Assembly: GCA_003448875.1 (NCBI GenBank)
Contig: DLXG01000284.1
Location: 1 to 14,765 of the forward strand
Direction of reading: 5' to 3'
DNA: 14,765 bases
Origin: Anaerolineaceae bacterium
Lineage (GTDB): Bacteria; Chloroflexota; Anaerolineae; Anaerolineales; Anaerolineaceae
Position 1 is the stretch's first letter. The number at the start of each line of letters is the position of its first letter. Of this stretch, positions 1-7,498 are shown piece by piece. Position numbers and translations under genes: made by a program. The notes beneath the pieces were generated by a model. The model saw only the letters and a program-made list of their open reading frames with translations, did no database searches and was not told the DNA's origin.

Positions 1-375
1 TTGGACGATGCGGTCAAGTTTGTCCAGCGGGAGGTTCGCCGCGGCGTTAAGTACGACGGCCTGATTCTTGACCCGCCAAAATTTGGACGCGGCCCCAAAG
101 GGGAAGTGTGGGAATTCTTCCGCCTGTTACCTCATTTACTCGACGCGTGTAAAAAAGTGCTGGCTCCCCAGCCAGCCTTTGTCATCCTGACTGCTTATGC
201 TGTCAAAGCATCTGCGCTGACTCTGCAATATGCCCTGCAAGAGATCATCCGGAATCCGGAAGGGCAATGGAGTTGCGGCGAGGTTGCACTGGAAGAAAAA
301 AGTGCCGGAAGGCTGCTCTCCATGGCTATCTTCGCCCGATGGTCGCGGTTTGCACATTCTGTACCCTCAAATTGA
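1..375 (+). CDS. SAM-dependent methyltransferase, C-terminal part (5' end outside window)
   Basis: This is the last 124 codons of a class I SAM-dependent methyltransferase. The segment DGLILDPPKFGRGP (residues 20-33 of the visible part) is a motif IV of the DPP(K/S)F type found in RlmI-like 23S rRNA cytosine-C5 methyltransferases and relatives. It normally holds the catalytic or substrate-facing loop. It is followed by a helix (FFRLLPHLLDACKKVL) and the strand FVILTAY, the usual order of the second half of the Rossmann-like fold. The frame is open at base 1, so the TTG there need not be a start and the SAM-binding motif I lies upstream of the window. The stop is 17 bases before proC, so the two are probably co-transcribed. 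The substrate, rRNA or otherwise, cannot be told from this fragment. Confidence 0.75.
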   Translation: MDDAVKFVQREVRRGVKYDGLILDPPKFGRGPKGEVWEFFRLLPHLLDACKKVLAPQPAFVILTAYAVKASALTLQYALQEIIRNPEGQWSCGEVALEEKSAGRLLSMAIFARWSRFAHSVPSN

Positions 376-392
376 GAAGGTGAAAACAGGTT

Positions 393-1241
393 ATGATTGA
401 CTCACAAAATCTTTCAATTATCGGCCCCGGGGTGATGGCGGAAGCCATCATCGCCGGATTAATCCGCAATCAAGTGTTACCAGCCGGGAGAATCATCGCT
501 GCCGGCCCACGTCCAGAGCGGGGAGTGGAACTGGTGGAGCGTTACGGCATTCGCTTTACCACCGATAACGCCGAAGCAGTCAGCGCCACGGACATTGTCA
601 TTCTGGCGGTCAAACCCCAAAAATTGCGGGCCGTGCTGGCCGGTTTGCGCGGTAAAATTGCCCCCCATGCCGTCGTGCTTTCCATCATCGCCGGCGCGTC
701 TATTCAAACCATCAGCAGTGGACTGGAACATGCGGGCATCATCCGGGCCATGCCAAACACACCGGCACAAATCGGCCAGGGAATTACCGTTTGGACTGCC
801 TCGCCATCGGTAACCGAAGCCCAATTAGAAGTCGCCCGCCTGATTTTATCAGCCCTTGGGCAGGAAATTTTTGTAGAAGAAGAAAATTATCTGGATATGG
901 CAACCGCCCTTTCCGGAACCGGCCCGGCGTATGTCTTTCTGTTTATGGAAGCGCTGATTGATGCCGGTGTTCATTTGGGTTTTCCCCGCCGGATTGCCGA
1001 GCAATTGGTCACTCAAACCATTCGCGGTTCGGTCGAGTATTATGCCCTCAAGAAAGATCATCCAGCCCATTTACGCAATCAGGTAACCTCACCGGGAGGC
1101 ACATCCGCGGCTGCACTTTACTATCTGGAGAAAGCCGGCTTTCGCACGGCATTAAGCCGGGCAATCTGGGCCGCTTATGAACGCTCGCAAGAATTAGGTA
1201 GAGGCAAAAACAGCCAGCCGCCGGAAAAGAGCTCCGATTAG
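393..1241 (+). CDS. proC: Pyrroline-5-carboxylate reductase
   Basis: ProC reduces 1-pyrroline-5-carboxylate to L-proline with NAD(P)H in the cytosol, the last step of proline synthesis. The 282 residues match the family's usual length. The N-terminal dinucleotide-binding loop reads IIGPGVMAEAI (residues 9-19): it keeps GxGxM but has Pro where Ala is common. VKPQ (73-76), MPNTPAQIGQG (120-130) and the C-terminal signature around SGTGPAYVF (174-182) and VTSPGGTSAAAL (231-242) are all characteristic. ATG at 393 follows a GAAGGTG-like ribosome binding site. The last 14 residues are a polar tail beyond the conserved fold. The gene is spaced 17 bases from the upstream methyltransferase and 54 bases from the membrane protein gene downstream. 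Confidence 0.95.
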   Translation: MIDSQNLSIIGPGVMAEAIIAGLIRNQVLPAGRIIAAGPRPERGVELVERYGIRFTTDNAEAVSATDIVILAVKPQKLRAVLAGLRGKIAPHAVVLSIIAGASIQTISSGLEHAGIIRAMPNTPAQIGQGITVWTASPSVTEAQLEVARLILSALGQEIFVEEENYLDMATALSGTGPAYVFLFMEALIDAGVHLGFPRRIAEQLVTQTIRGSVEYYALKKDHPAHLRNQVTSPGGTSAAALYYLEKAGFRTALSRAIWAAYERSQELGRGKNSQPPEKSSD

Positions 1242-1295
1242 CCCAACCCGCAACCTTAAGCAGCCTTTTCCGTAAATCATCGTGGAGGTAGAGAG

Positions 1296-2150
1296 ATGAA
1301 TAAATTACGCAACAGTTGGGAACTGGTCAAAGCCAGTTTTCGGGTGCTTTCAGCGGATAAGGAACTGGTCGTCTTCCCTATTGTATCGGCCATCGGCACG
1401 TTGATCGTCACCCTGACTTTTGCGCTGCCCATGTTCCTTAGCGGACTGATGGACAGCCTTTTTTCGGAAAGAATCCAGATTGCCGGCTTTATCGTCATCT
1501 TCCTCTTTTACATCGTCCAATACACAGTCATCTTCTTTGCCAACACAGCCCTGGTCGGAGCAGCAGTTATTCGTTTGAGGGGTGGCAATCCCACCGTGGG
1601 TCAGGGCTTTCAAATTGCATTCAGCCGCCTTTTGAACATCATCGGCTATGCAATTATTGCTGCAACCGTGGGAATGCTGCTCCGTGCTGTTTCCGAACGA
1701 AGCCGGGGTTTGGGCAGATTTGCAATCTCCCTGATCGGCTTTGCATGGAACATAGCCACTTTTCTGGTCGTACCGGTGCTGGCCGTTGAAGGGGTAGGCC
1801 CGATTGAGGCGATCAAGCGTAGTGTCTATTTGCTGCGCAAAACTTGGGGTGAGCAGATTGCCGGAAATGTGGGAATTGGTACAGTTTTCGGCCTGATTTC
1901 TTTTGGGGTTGTCATTCTCGGGATGATTTTCGCTGCTGCCGCCTTCATTGCACTGGAATCACCGGCCCTCGCCATCACCGTCATTGTCTTGATGGTAATC
2001 GCCCTGAGCCTGCTTGGCTTGATTAACTCCACCCTCAGCGGAATCTATGCTGCCGCTGTCTATCAATACGCTGAAACCGGTCACACCGGCGGTTTCTTTG
2101 ATGACAGCATGGTTCAACGAACCTTTATTCCCCAGCGCAATTCCTTCTAA
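1296..2150 (+). CDS. DUF6159-like integral membrane protein
   Basis: This is a 284-residue membrane protein that resembles the DUF6159 family, whose function is unknown to me. The N-terminus (NSWELVKASFRVLSADKELVVFP) is a charged amphipathic stretch leading directly into the membrane, typical of that family. I see about six hydrophobic segments, near residues 24-48, 62-90, 112-130, 142-166, 186-218 and 223-255. Between them, VEGVGPIEAIKRSVYLLRK (164-182) resembles the conserved cytosolic loop of such proteins. There is no signal peptide and no catalytic motif. ATG at 1296 has a good GGAGG seven bases upstream. It may be transcribed with proC and ends before a strong hairpin terminator. Confidence 0.7.
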   Translation: MNKLRNSWELVKASFRVLSADKELVVFPIVSAIGTLIVTLTFALPMFLSGLMDSLFSERIQIAGFIVIFLFYIVQYTVIFFANTALVGAAVIRLRGGNPTVGQGFQIAFSRLLNIIGYAIIAATVGMLLRAVSERSRGLGRFAISLIGFAWNIATFLVVPVLAVEGVGPIEAIKRSVYLLRKTWGEQIAGNVGIGTVFGLISFGVVILGMIFAAAAFIALESPALAITVIVLMVIALSLLGLINSTLSGIYAAAVYQYAETGHTGGFFDDSMVQRTFIPQRNSF

Positions 2151-2176
2151 GCCGGTCAACTCAAACATAAAAACCT

Positions 2177-2211
2177 AAAAGGCTTCCCCTAGATGCCGGA
2201 GGAAGCCTTTT
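2177..2211. terminator. Two-way intrinsic terminator between convergent genes
   Basis: A perfect 11-bp inverted repeat, AAAAGGCTTCC (2177-2187) and GGAAGCCTTTT (2201-2211), surrounds a 13-base loop. The A run on one side and T run on the other make it a U-tailed hairpin in both directions. It lies between the stop of the DUF6159-like gene and the stop of the leftward antiporter gene, three bases from the latter, so it can end transcripts from both sides. Confidence 0.88.
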
Positions 2212-2213
2212 GT

Positions 2214-3200
2214 TTATATTCCCAGGCCGCGCTGATAAATTAAGATCATTCCAAGGATAAAAGTTAAGATCAAGACAGCCGCATCTAACTCCAAAAACGA
2301 CAAAGCTCTGCGGCGAATGATGGACTGATTGCCAATCAGCGCCATCGTATTCATAATTAACCCTAAAAAACCCACCAGCACAAACTCCGGGGAAATACTG
2401 CCAATAAACCGCCCTTTGGTGAAAAGAAAATCCACCAGTCCCAGCGCAAACATATTGAACATATTGCTGCCAAATAAATTGCCAATCGCCAGATCGTAGA
2501 CCTTCATGCGCACGGCTGCAATTGTGGCAACCAGTTCAGGCATCGTTGACACGAAGGCCAGCAAAGCCACCCCCACAAACCCTTCTCCCAATCCGGTCAG
2601 GTCAGCAATGTCATTGGCTACGCGAACAAGCCATGGCATGACCAGCACCAGAACCAGGGCCGCCCCGCTAAACCACAACAGCGCATTTTTCAAGGTGGGT
2701 AAACCTTCGTCGCTTTCCTGCCGCTCCTCATCACTGATGGTCGTGGAAGTACGCAGTAACCTCACCAGCACAAGATACGCCGCAATTAATAACAGACTAT
2801 CTACTCCCACCCAGCCTATTTTGATATCCAGATTGACGTACACAAAAAAGGTTGCCAGTAAGATCATCAGGATTGCACCGCCGCCGGTCAAACCATGCCG
2901 GCGTACCACAACCCGCAAAGCCCGTTCTCTCCATCCAATAATGCTGATAAACGCCAGCAGCAGCATATTGTACATATTGGCGCCAAAGATATTCCCACCC
3001 GAAAGATCGGGAATACCCAGACGGATTGAATTAATCGCCGTTAGAAATTCAGGCAGAGAGGTAGCCGAAGCCATCAAAATCACACCAATAAATGCTCTGC
3101 CCAAACCGGTGCGAATGGCAATAATGTCACCATATTCAGCCAGTTTTACCGCTGCAATTACCACCAGCCCCGCGCTGACGATAAATTCAATCCAGATCAT
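2214..3200 (-). CDS. Na+/Ca2+ exchanger-family (CaCA) cation antiporter
   Basis: A 328-residue membrane protein of the CaCA (calcium:cation antiporter) family, which exchanges Ca2+ or similar cations for Na+ or H+ across the cytoplasmic membrane. Two inverted alpha repeats are plain. Repeat 1 has ASATSLPEF (44-52) and GNIFGANMYNM (69-79). Repeat 2 has AFVSTMPEL (215-223) and GNLFGSNMFNM (240-250). The two acidic residues expected to bind the cation are E51 and E222. About ten helices are predicted, with a cytosolic acidic loop near 152-168 (SDEERQESDEG) between the halves. The ATG at 3200 overlaps the stop of the PII-like gene (ATGA), so translation is coupled and the PII-like protein is a likely partner. 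The transported ion cannot be told from sequence alone. Confidence 0.9.
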   Translation of the reverse strand: MIWIEFIVSAGLVVIAAVKLAEYGDIIAIRTGLGRAFIGVILMASATSLPEFLTAINSIRLGIPDLSGGNIFGANMYNMLLLAFISIIGWRERALRVVVRRHGLTGGGAILMILLATFFVYVNLDIKIGWVGVDSLLLIAAYLVLVRLLRTSTTISDEERQESDEGLPTLKNALLWFSGAALVLVLVMPWLVRVANDIADLTGLGEGFVGVALLAFVSTMPELVATIAAVRMKVYDLAIGNLFGSNMFNMFALGLVDFLFTKGRFIGSISPEFVLVGFLGLIMNTMALIGNQSIIRRRALSFLELDAAVLILTFILGMILIYQRGLGI

Positions 3201-3562
3201 TGGGTCTTTTTCCCTTCTTCCAATTGTTTGTGCAATCCCTTGGCATTGCCCAACGGCCAGGACATAAACACCCCCGTATGAGGTTTCTCCAAATCTCCAA
3301 TGATCTGTTCGGTCTTTTGCAGACAGCGCTCCACCAGCGTATCATCCTCTACCGCAGTGAATAGGGTAATATTCCCCTCCTCGAGGATGCTCGAAGCCGG
3401 CTCTACCAGAAACGTCAAGTGCAGTTTGGAGCGTTTGATTTGCCGGCGGTAAAAACCAGTGCTTTCAATGATTGTGACACCGTGAATTCCAATTTCTGAC
3501 CAGCCTTCCAGCAATTCATCCAGGCGGCTGGGCTCATCCAGCACAAATAGAATCATGAACAT
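3197..3562 (-). CDS. PII-like (GlnB-fold) small protein, probable regulator of the antiporter
   Basis: A 121-residue protein that looks like the PII signalling fold. A strand MFMILFVLD is followed by helix PSRLDELLEGWSEIG, then strand GVTIIESTG, which matches the family's GxTxxExxG pattern. A variable region of about 30 residues sits where the T-loop would be. Next come strand NITLFTAVED, a second helix (DTLVERCLQKTEQII), and a final strand TGVFMSWPL. The PII B-loop and T-loop signatures that bind ATP and 2-oxoglutarate are not recognisable, so it belongs with PII-like rather than classical GlnB/GlnK proteins. I place the start at ATG 3562. GGAG (3571-3574) is eight bases upstream, whereas the longer GTG frame at 3571 overlaps that site itself. 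It is first in a two-gene operon with the antiporter. Ligand and role are unknown. Confidence 0.65.
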   Translation of the reverse strand: MFMILFVLDEPSRLDELLEGWSEIGIHGVTIIESTGFYRRQIKRSKLHLTFLVEPASSILEEGNITLFTAVEDDTLVERCLQKTEQIIGDLEKPHTGVFMSWPLGNAKGLHKQLEEGKKTQ

Positions 3563-3570
3563 GGGGCACA

Positions 3571-3574
3571 CTCC
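3571..3574 (-). promoter_or_regulatory. Ribosome binding site deciding the PII-like start
   Basis: GGAG on the minus strand ends eight bases before ATG 3562. A GTG at 3571-3569 in the same frame uses the last G of this site, so it cannot be the working start. Confidence 0.6.
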
Positions 3575-3603
3575 AATTAAGAAAGCATGGGTGGGATTTC
3601 TGG

Positions 3604-3609
3604 ATTATA
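3604..3609 (-). promoter_or_regulatory. -10 box for the PII-like/antiporter operon
   Basis: A perfect TATAAT on the minus strand, with transcription expected to begin near 3597, about 35 bases before ATG 3562. At the -35 distance there is only TAAAAT, not TTGACA. It is about 90 bases from an oppositely directed TATAAT at 3697. Confidence 0.5.
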
Positions 3610-3696
3610 CCCTGATAGAGTGTGTTATTTTAGGAATAGTATTCTTTTTTGTTTTCCCATACAAAACGGGTTAATCACCCGAAGCATTTTTCCTCT

Positions 3697-3702
3697 ATAA
3701 TA
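3697..3702 (+). promoter_or_regulatory. -10 box for the CBS protein/comM operon
   Basis: A perfect TATAAT lies 40 bases before the CBS-protein start, with transcription expected near 3709. No good -35 is present; TTAATC at 3672-3677 has a 19-base spacer and is weak. Confidence 0.5.
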
Positions 3703-3742
3703 AGTATGGGTGCTTAATTCACTTGGATAAGACGGGAGGGGT

Positions 3743-4189
3743 ATGATGGAAAGCACAGTTCGTCAGATTCTTCAAAATAAAGGCACACAAGTCTGGTCTG
3801 TTTCACCCGACTCAACCGTCATGGAAGCATTGGAATTGATGGCAGAAAAAGATATTGGGGCAGTTCCGGTCGTCAAAGACGGTAAACTGGTCGGCATTTT
3901 CTCGGAGCGGGATTACGCCCGGCAAGCCGTTCGTCAACGAGAAACGCTCAACCTGCTGCCGGTTTCCACATTTATGACCAGCGATGTGATTACGGTTACT
4001 CCCACCCAAACTGTGAAAGACTGCATGATTTTGATGACCGCTCGCCGCATCAGGCATTTACCGGTCATCGAAAATGACAATCTGGTTGGGATTATCACCA
4101 TTGGAGATGTGGTGAAAACGATCATTTCCGATCAGGCTTTACTGCTGGAAGAGCTGGAAAAATACATCAGTGGAAGATACACCCGCTAA
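3743..4189 (+). CDS. Two-CBS-domain protein
   Basis: A stand-alone CBS-pair protein of 148 residues. CBS domain 1 spans about residues 15-65 and domain 2 about 78-130. Each shows the usual VxPxxTVxEAxxxM start and a GIxTxxD-like end: VGIFSERDYAR (50-60) and VGIITIGDVV (115-124). Such Bateman modules bind adenine nucleotides, SAM or related ligands, and often regulate an enzyme or transporter in trans. There is no catalytic domain, so a sensory role is inferred only. Two ATGs abut at 3743 and 3746. GGGAGGG (3734-3740) is better spaced for the second, giving 147 residues. comM starts ten bases after the stop. I cannot name its target. Confidence 0.85.
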   Translation: MMESTVRQILQNKGTQVWSVSPDSTVMEALELMAEKDIGAVPVVKDGKLVGIFSERDYARQAVRQRETLNLLPVSTFMTSDVITVTPTQTVKDCMILMTARRIRHLPVIENDNLVGIITIGDVVKTIISDQALLLEELEKYISGRYTR

Positions 4190-4199
4190 TTGATCTCTC

Positions 4200-5720
4200 A
4201 TGCTTGCCAGAATTTACTCCTGCTCTATCATCGGTTTAGAAACCGCCATCGTCGAAGTTGAAGTGGATACGGGTCAGGGTTTACCGGCAATGATCATTGT
4301 CGGATTGCCGGATACCGCCGTTCAGGAATCACGCGAACGGGTACAGATGGCAATCAGGAATGCCGGCATGATGTACCCTCGCAAACGGATTACGGTCAAT
4401 CTTGCCCCCGCATCCGTTAGAAAAGAAGGCCCGGCTTATGATTTACCGATTGCCTTAGCCGTGCTGGTTGCCACCGAGCAAATTCCCCAAGGGGCTTTCT
4501 CAAACGCACTGGTGGTTGGCGAACTCTCACTGGATGGAAGTGTCCGTCACGTGCGCGGCATTCTTCCGATGGCTGCCGCAGCCCGTCAGCTGGGTTTTAC
4601 GCGCATGTTTGTCCCCGAGGCAGATGCTGCCGAAGCCGCTTTGATACCCAATCTGGAAATCATCCCTGTCCGCACCATCCACGATCTGATCGGCCACGTT
4701 AAGGGAGAAAATCCTATACCGGCTTATCCGACGGTTGAAATCAGCGAAATTCAGATCGAGGTGCAAACCGATTTTCAAGAAATTAAAGGGCAGGAACATG
4801 CCAAACGGGCTTTAGAAATTGCCGCAGCCGGTGGTCACAATGTGCTGATGTCCGGCCCGCCGGGCACCGGCAAAACCCTGCTCGCCCGCGCCCTGCCGGC
4901 AATTTTGCCGCGCATGACCATTGAGGAAGCCTTAGATGTGACCCGTATCTATTCCATTGCCGATAAACTGCCCCGCGATGTCCCGCTTGTCCGCAGCCGC
5001 CCCTTCCGGGCGCCGCACCATACCATTTCCCATGCCGGTTTGGTCGGGGGCGGCAATACACCGCACCCGGGTGAAATATCGCTGGCACATCGCGGCGTGC
5101 TGTTCTTAGATGAATTACCTGAATTCGGTATGCGGGTTTTGGAAGTTTTGCGCCAGCCGTTAGAAGATAAAATTGTGACCATCAGCCGCGCACAAGGCTC
5201 GCTCACCTTTCCTGCAAATTTCCAGCTGGTTGCGGCGATGAACCCGTGCCCCTGCGGCAATTACGGGGATCCGGTCAAAGCCTGCACTTGCTCCTCATCT
5301 ACAATTACCAAATACCAGAAGCGAATCTCAGGCCCTCTTCTGGATCGCATAGATATTTTCATCGAGGTGCCGCGCGTGGATTACGAAAAATTGAGTGACA
5401 AGCGTCAGGGTGAACCGTCCGAAGTTGTACGCCAACGGGTCGAGGCTGCCCGCCAAATTCAGCGTGAACGGTTCAAAGAGGATGGACTTTCCTGTAACGC
5501 CGATATGCGGCCAGCCGAAATTCGCCGATACTGCGTGCTGGATGAAACCGGAACCAACCTGATGCGCACCGCCATGCAGCAATTTCAATTATCCGCACGG
5601 GCCTATCACCGCATTTTGAAACTGGCACGCACCATAGCCGACCTGGCCGGCAGCCCGAATATTCAACCAGCCCATCTGGCCGAGGCGCTTCAATACCGCT
5701 ATCGGGGTTCGTTCAATTAA
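4200..5720 (+). CDS. comM: YifB/ComM family Mg-chelatase-like AAA+ ATPase
   Basis: A 506-residue protein of the YifB/ComM family. In Haemophilus and Vibrio, ComM is a hexameric DNA helicase that promotes branch migration during natural transformation; its role elsewhere is less clear. The N-terminal ribosomal-S5-like domain (about 20-165) includes [14 protein letters not shown]. The AAA+ core has Walker A GPPGTGKT (219-226), Walker B LFLDELPE (301-308), sensor-1 region AAMNPC (345-350) and arginine-finger region LLDRID (380-385). Four cysteines, C350, C352, C362 and C364, sit where the family carries its CPCG...CTC metal-binding insert. The C-terminal lid holds [19 protein letters not shown] (464-482). 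No ribosome binding site precedes ATG 4200, which is ten bases after the CBS gene, so translational coupling is likely. The stop shares TTAA with that of udp. Confidence 0.93.
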   Translation: MLARIYSCSIIGLETAIVEVEVDTGQGLPAMIIVGLPDTAVQESRERVQMAIRNAGMMYPRKRITVNLAPASVRKEGPAYDLPIALAVLVATEQIPQGAFSNALVVGELSLDGSVRHVRGILPMAAAARQLGFTRMFVPEADAAEAALIPNLEIIPVRTIHDLIGHVKGENPIPAYPTVEISEIQIEVQTDFQEIKGQEHAKRALEIAAAGGHNVLMSGPPGTGKTLLARALPAILPRMTIEEALDVTRIYSIADKLPRDVPLVRSRPFRAPHHTISHAGLVGGGNTPHPGEISLAHRGVLFLDELPEFGMRVLEVLRQPLEDKIVTISRAQGSLTFPANFQLVAAMNPCPCGNYGDPVKACTCSSSTITKYQKRISGPLLDRIDIFIEVPRVDYEKLSDKRQGEPSEVVRQRVEAARQIQRERFKEDGLSCNADMRPAEIRRYCVLDETGTNLMRTAMQQFQLSARAYHRILKLARTIADLAGSPNIQPAHLAEALQYRYRGSFN

Positions 5721-6478
5721 CCCCTCTGGCGGTCAATCTCTATCAGTATTTTTATTGCCTCCACCGCCACCTGAATCATCAAATCGGGGGAAGTTTTCTG
5801 GTTTATAAGGGTAGCCGTATCACTGCCAATCACCGTCATCACCCCGCCGGCTCGTTTGCGGTAAATGGATGACAGTACAAAAATCGCCGAGGCCTCCATT
5901 TCGGAACAAATCGCACCCCCAGCCACCCACGCATTCCAGCGCGCTTTCAGCTCCGCCGCAATCGGCATACGCTCCGGCTCCACCTCCCCATAAAACGAAT
6001 CCTTGGTGTGTGAAACACCAACAAAATAGCGGGCTCCCAACTTGGCAGCGGCCTGTATCAGTGCATTAACCACCGTAATATCGGCGATTGCCGGGAACTC
6101 AATCGGCAGGTACTGCCGGGTGGTGCCCTCATCGCGGATTGCACCGGTTACAATCGCCAGATCCCCCAACTGCATGCCCGGTTGCATCGCCCCAGAAGTG
6201 CCAACCCGGATGAACGTATCCGCACCAACCGCAATCAATTCTTCAACCGCAATAGCCGTGGAGGGGCAGCCCATCCCGGTCGAAACCACCGAAACCAGTT
6301 CGTCGTTCAATTTCCCCGTATAGACGGTATGCTCCCGATTGGCAGAAACAAAGCGGGGTTCATCCAGAAAACGGGCAATTTTTTCAACCCTACCCGGATC
6401 ACCGGGCAGCAGAACATAGCGTCCTACATCCCCGCGTTTGACTTTGACGTGATACTGAAGACCATCATGATCCTGCAT
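5717..6478 (-). CDS. udp: Uridine phosphorylase-type nucleoside phosphorylase
   Basis: A nucleoside phosphorylase of the NP-I family, most like uridine phosphorylase. It would split uridine with phosphate to uracil and ribose-1-phosphate for pyrimidine salvage in the cytosol. Visible motifs are the phosphate-binding [13 protein letters not shown] (23-35), [15 protein letters not shown] (67-81), the core [11 protein letters not shown] (91-101) and the ribose-contacting SEMEAS (192-197). The reading frame runs back to an ATG at 6610, but I start at 6478. GCGAGG (6485-6490) is six bases upstream, and the product is then 253 residues, the length of E. coli Udp. The 44 extra residues do not resemble the family. 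Purine substrates cannot be excluded. Confidence 0.88.
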   Translation of the reverse strand: MQDHDGLQYHVKVKRGDVGRYVLLPGDPGRVEKIARFLDEPRFVSANREHTVYTGKLNDELVSVVSTGMGCPSTAIAVEELIAVGADTFIRVGTSGAMQPGMQLGDLAIVTGAIRDEGTTRQYLPIEFPAIADITVVNALIQAAAKLGARYFVGVSHTKDSFYGEVEPERMPIAAELKARWNAWVAGGAICSEMEASAIFVLSSIYRKRAGGVMTVIGSDTATLINQKTSPDLMIQVAVEAIKILIEIDRQRG

Positions 6479-6484
6479 CAGCAA

Positions 6485-6490
6485 CCTCGC
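6485..6490 (-). promoter_or_regulatory. Ribosome binding site deciding the udp start
   Basis: GCGAGG on the minus strand, six bases before ATG 6478. It supports this start over the in-frame ATG at 6610, which would also lie upstream of the likely promoter at 6510-6518. Confidence 0.6.
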
Positions 6491-6509
6491 TATTTTGAGA
6501 TGGATTTTT

Positions 6510-6518
6510 ATTGTATCA
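6510..6518 (-). promoter_or_regulatory. Extended -10 promoter of udp
   Basis: TGATACAAT on the minus strand is an extended -10 (TGn plus TACAAT). Transcription would begin near 6503, about 25 bases before ATG 6478. This is further evidence that the longer 6610 start is not used. Confidence 0.5.
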
Positions 6519-6573
6519 TCAAACTTAAACCTGCGGTATTGAGCCCGTTCAGCCATTCCGACCTGAGCCAATG

Positions 6574-6579
6574 TATAAT
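6574..6579 (+). promoter_or_regulatory. -10 box for the small membrane protein gene
   Basis: A perfect TATAAT on the plus strand, with transcription expected near 6586 and a leader of about 50 bases to ATG 6635. No TTGACA-like -35 is seen at 16-18 bases. Confidence 0.4.
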
Positions 6580-6634
6580 TTAATCTGCCATGGGTGTCTT
6601 TCTTTTCCATCAGGCAAGAAAGGGGAGTGCTTAA

Positions 6635-6844
6635 ATGAGCAACGGATCCAATCGCAAGGGGGAAATATTTTTCATCCTGTTAATTGGAATTGCGTTTTTG
6701 CTGATTCTCTATTTCGGCTCTGACCTCAGTGGATTGATTAAACCAGCTCAAACGGGGAGATGGGATCCCTTTACCCCCATCTTGAATGGTTTATCAGGAC
6801 TTGGTCAGGCAATCACCAATTCATTCTCGCGAATGCTACCATAA
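6635..6844 (+). CDS. Small single-helix membrane protein, function unknown
   Basis: A 69-residue protein I do not recognise. The polar, positively charged start (MSNGSNRKGE) is followed by one strong hydrophobic segment at residues 11-27 (IFFILLIGIAFLLILYF). Then comes a 40-residue soluble tail with several Gly, Ser and Asn and no cysteines. The positive-inside rule suggests the N-terminus is cytosolic and the tail outside. GGGGAG (6622-6627) is seven bases before ATG 6635, and a TATAAT lies upstream, so it is very probably expressed. It stands alone: udp is divergent, and the flavin-reductase gene downstream has its own promoter. An uncleaved signal anchor is the likeliest form. Confidence 0.7.
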   Translation: MSNGSNRKGEIFFILLIGIAFLLILYFGSDLSGLIKPAQTGRWDPFTPILNGLSGLGQAITNSFSRMLP

Positions 6845-6893
6845 ACCGACATTTACCCGCGCATTGAATATATGAAATTCCTTTCCGCCATAC

Positions 6894-6902
6894 TGTTATA
6901 AT
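6894..6902 (+). promoter_or_regulatory. Extended -10 promoter of the flavin-reductase-like gene
   Basis: TGTTATAAT is an extended -10 with a perfect TATAAT (6897-6902). Transcription would begin near 6909, about 32 bases before ATG 6941. The in-frame TTG at 6902 overlaps this box and therefore cannot be the translation start. Confidence 0.55.
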
Positions 6903-6929
6903 TGCCAGAGGCTTTCCATGCCTCAACAC

Positions 6930-6935
6930 AAGGAG
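6930..6935 (+). promoter_or_regulatory. Ribosome binding site of the flavin-reductase-like gene
   Basis: AAGGAG ends five bases before ATG 6941 and fixes that start against the TTG at 6902. Confidence 0.7.
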
Positions 6936-6940
6936 ATCAT

Positions 6941-7480
6941 ATGCAACGCATACCTCTCTCTCCCGAAAGTCTACACATTCGCGTTTACGATTTGTGGGAA
7001 AATGACTGGCTGCTCCTGACTGCCGGAGATTTTCGAGCCGGAAAATTCAATGCCATGACGGTTTCGTGGGGCAGTATTGGCTCAATATGGGGAAAACCCT
7101 ATGCACAGGTCTTCGTTCGGCCTACCCGTTATACCTATGAGTTTTGTAATCAGTATGATACGTTCACGTTGTGCGCCTTTCCAGCCCAATACCGTAAAGC
7201 CCTTTCATTGATTGGTTCACGTTCCGGCAAGGATGCCGATAAAATTGCCCAGGCAGGCCTGACTCCCGAACCTGCCCGGCTGGTTGCCGCTCCCGTATTT
7301 GCAGAAGCCTCGCTCGCAATTGAATGCCGCAAGATTTACTGGGCAGACTTAAACCCGGCCAATTTTCTGGATGAAAGCATCCACACCCATTACCCCAACA
7401 GAGATTATCATCGTACTTTTTACGGTGAAATTCTATTTATCAGCGCTACCGAAAGTTACCAATCAAGAGATTCAAAATAG
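6941..7480 (+). CDS. Flavin reductase-like FMN-binding (flavoredoxin-type) protein
   Basis: A 179-residue protein resembling the flavin reductase-like, FMN-binding family (split-barrel fold), which includes flavoredoxins and NAD(P)H:flavin oxidoreductases. The segment KFNAMTVSWGSIGSIWGKP (35-53) matches the family's FMN-phosphate-binding N/T/S region. It is followed by the strand AQVFVRPTRYTYEF (55-68), as in many anaerobe members. The sequence after residue 80 (QYRKALSLIGSRSGKDADK) is also typical. There is no signal peptide, so it is cytosolic. The substrate and physiological partner are not predictable; a role in electron transfer or redox defence is inferred. It starts at 6941 by ribosome binding site and promoter position. 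lysA begins 18 bases after its stop and may be co-transcribed. Confidence 0.78.
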   Translation: MQRIPLSPESLHIRVYDLWENDWLLLTAGDFRAGKFNAMTVSWGSIGSIWGKPYAQVFVRPTRYTYEFCNQYDTFTLCAFPAQYRKALSLIGSRSGKDADKIAQAGLTPEPARLVAAPVFAEASLAIECRKIYWADLNPANFLDESIHTHYPNRDYHRTFYGEILFISATESYQSRDSK

Positions 7481-7498
7481 GGGAATACCATTTGTTCT

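Noticed and set aside
2506..3267. Long open frame of 253 codons on the plus strand
   Set aside because: It lies antisense to the exchanger gene and the end of the PII-like gene, has a Ser/Thr/Arg-rich composition with no family features, and is a shadow of their codon pattern.
6479..6610. 44-residue N-terminal extension of the uridine phosphorylase
   Set aside because: It lies upstream of the extended -10 and the ribosome binding site, does not resemble the family, and makes the protein longer than known members.
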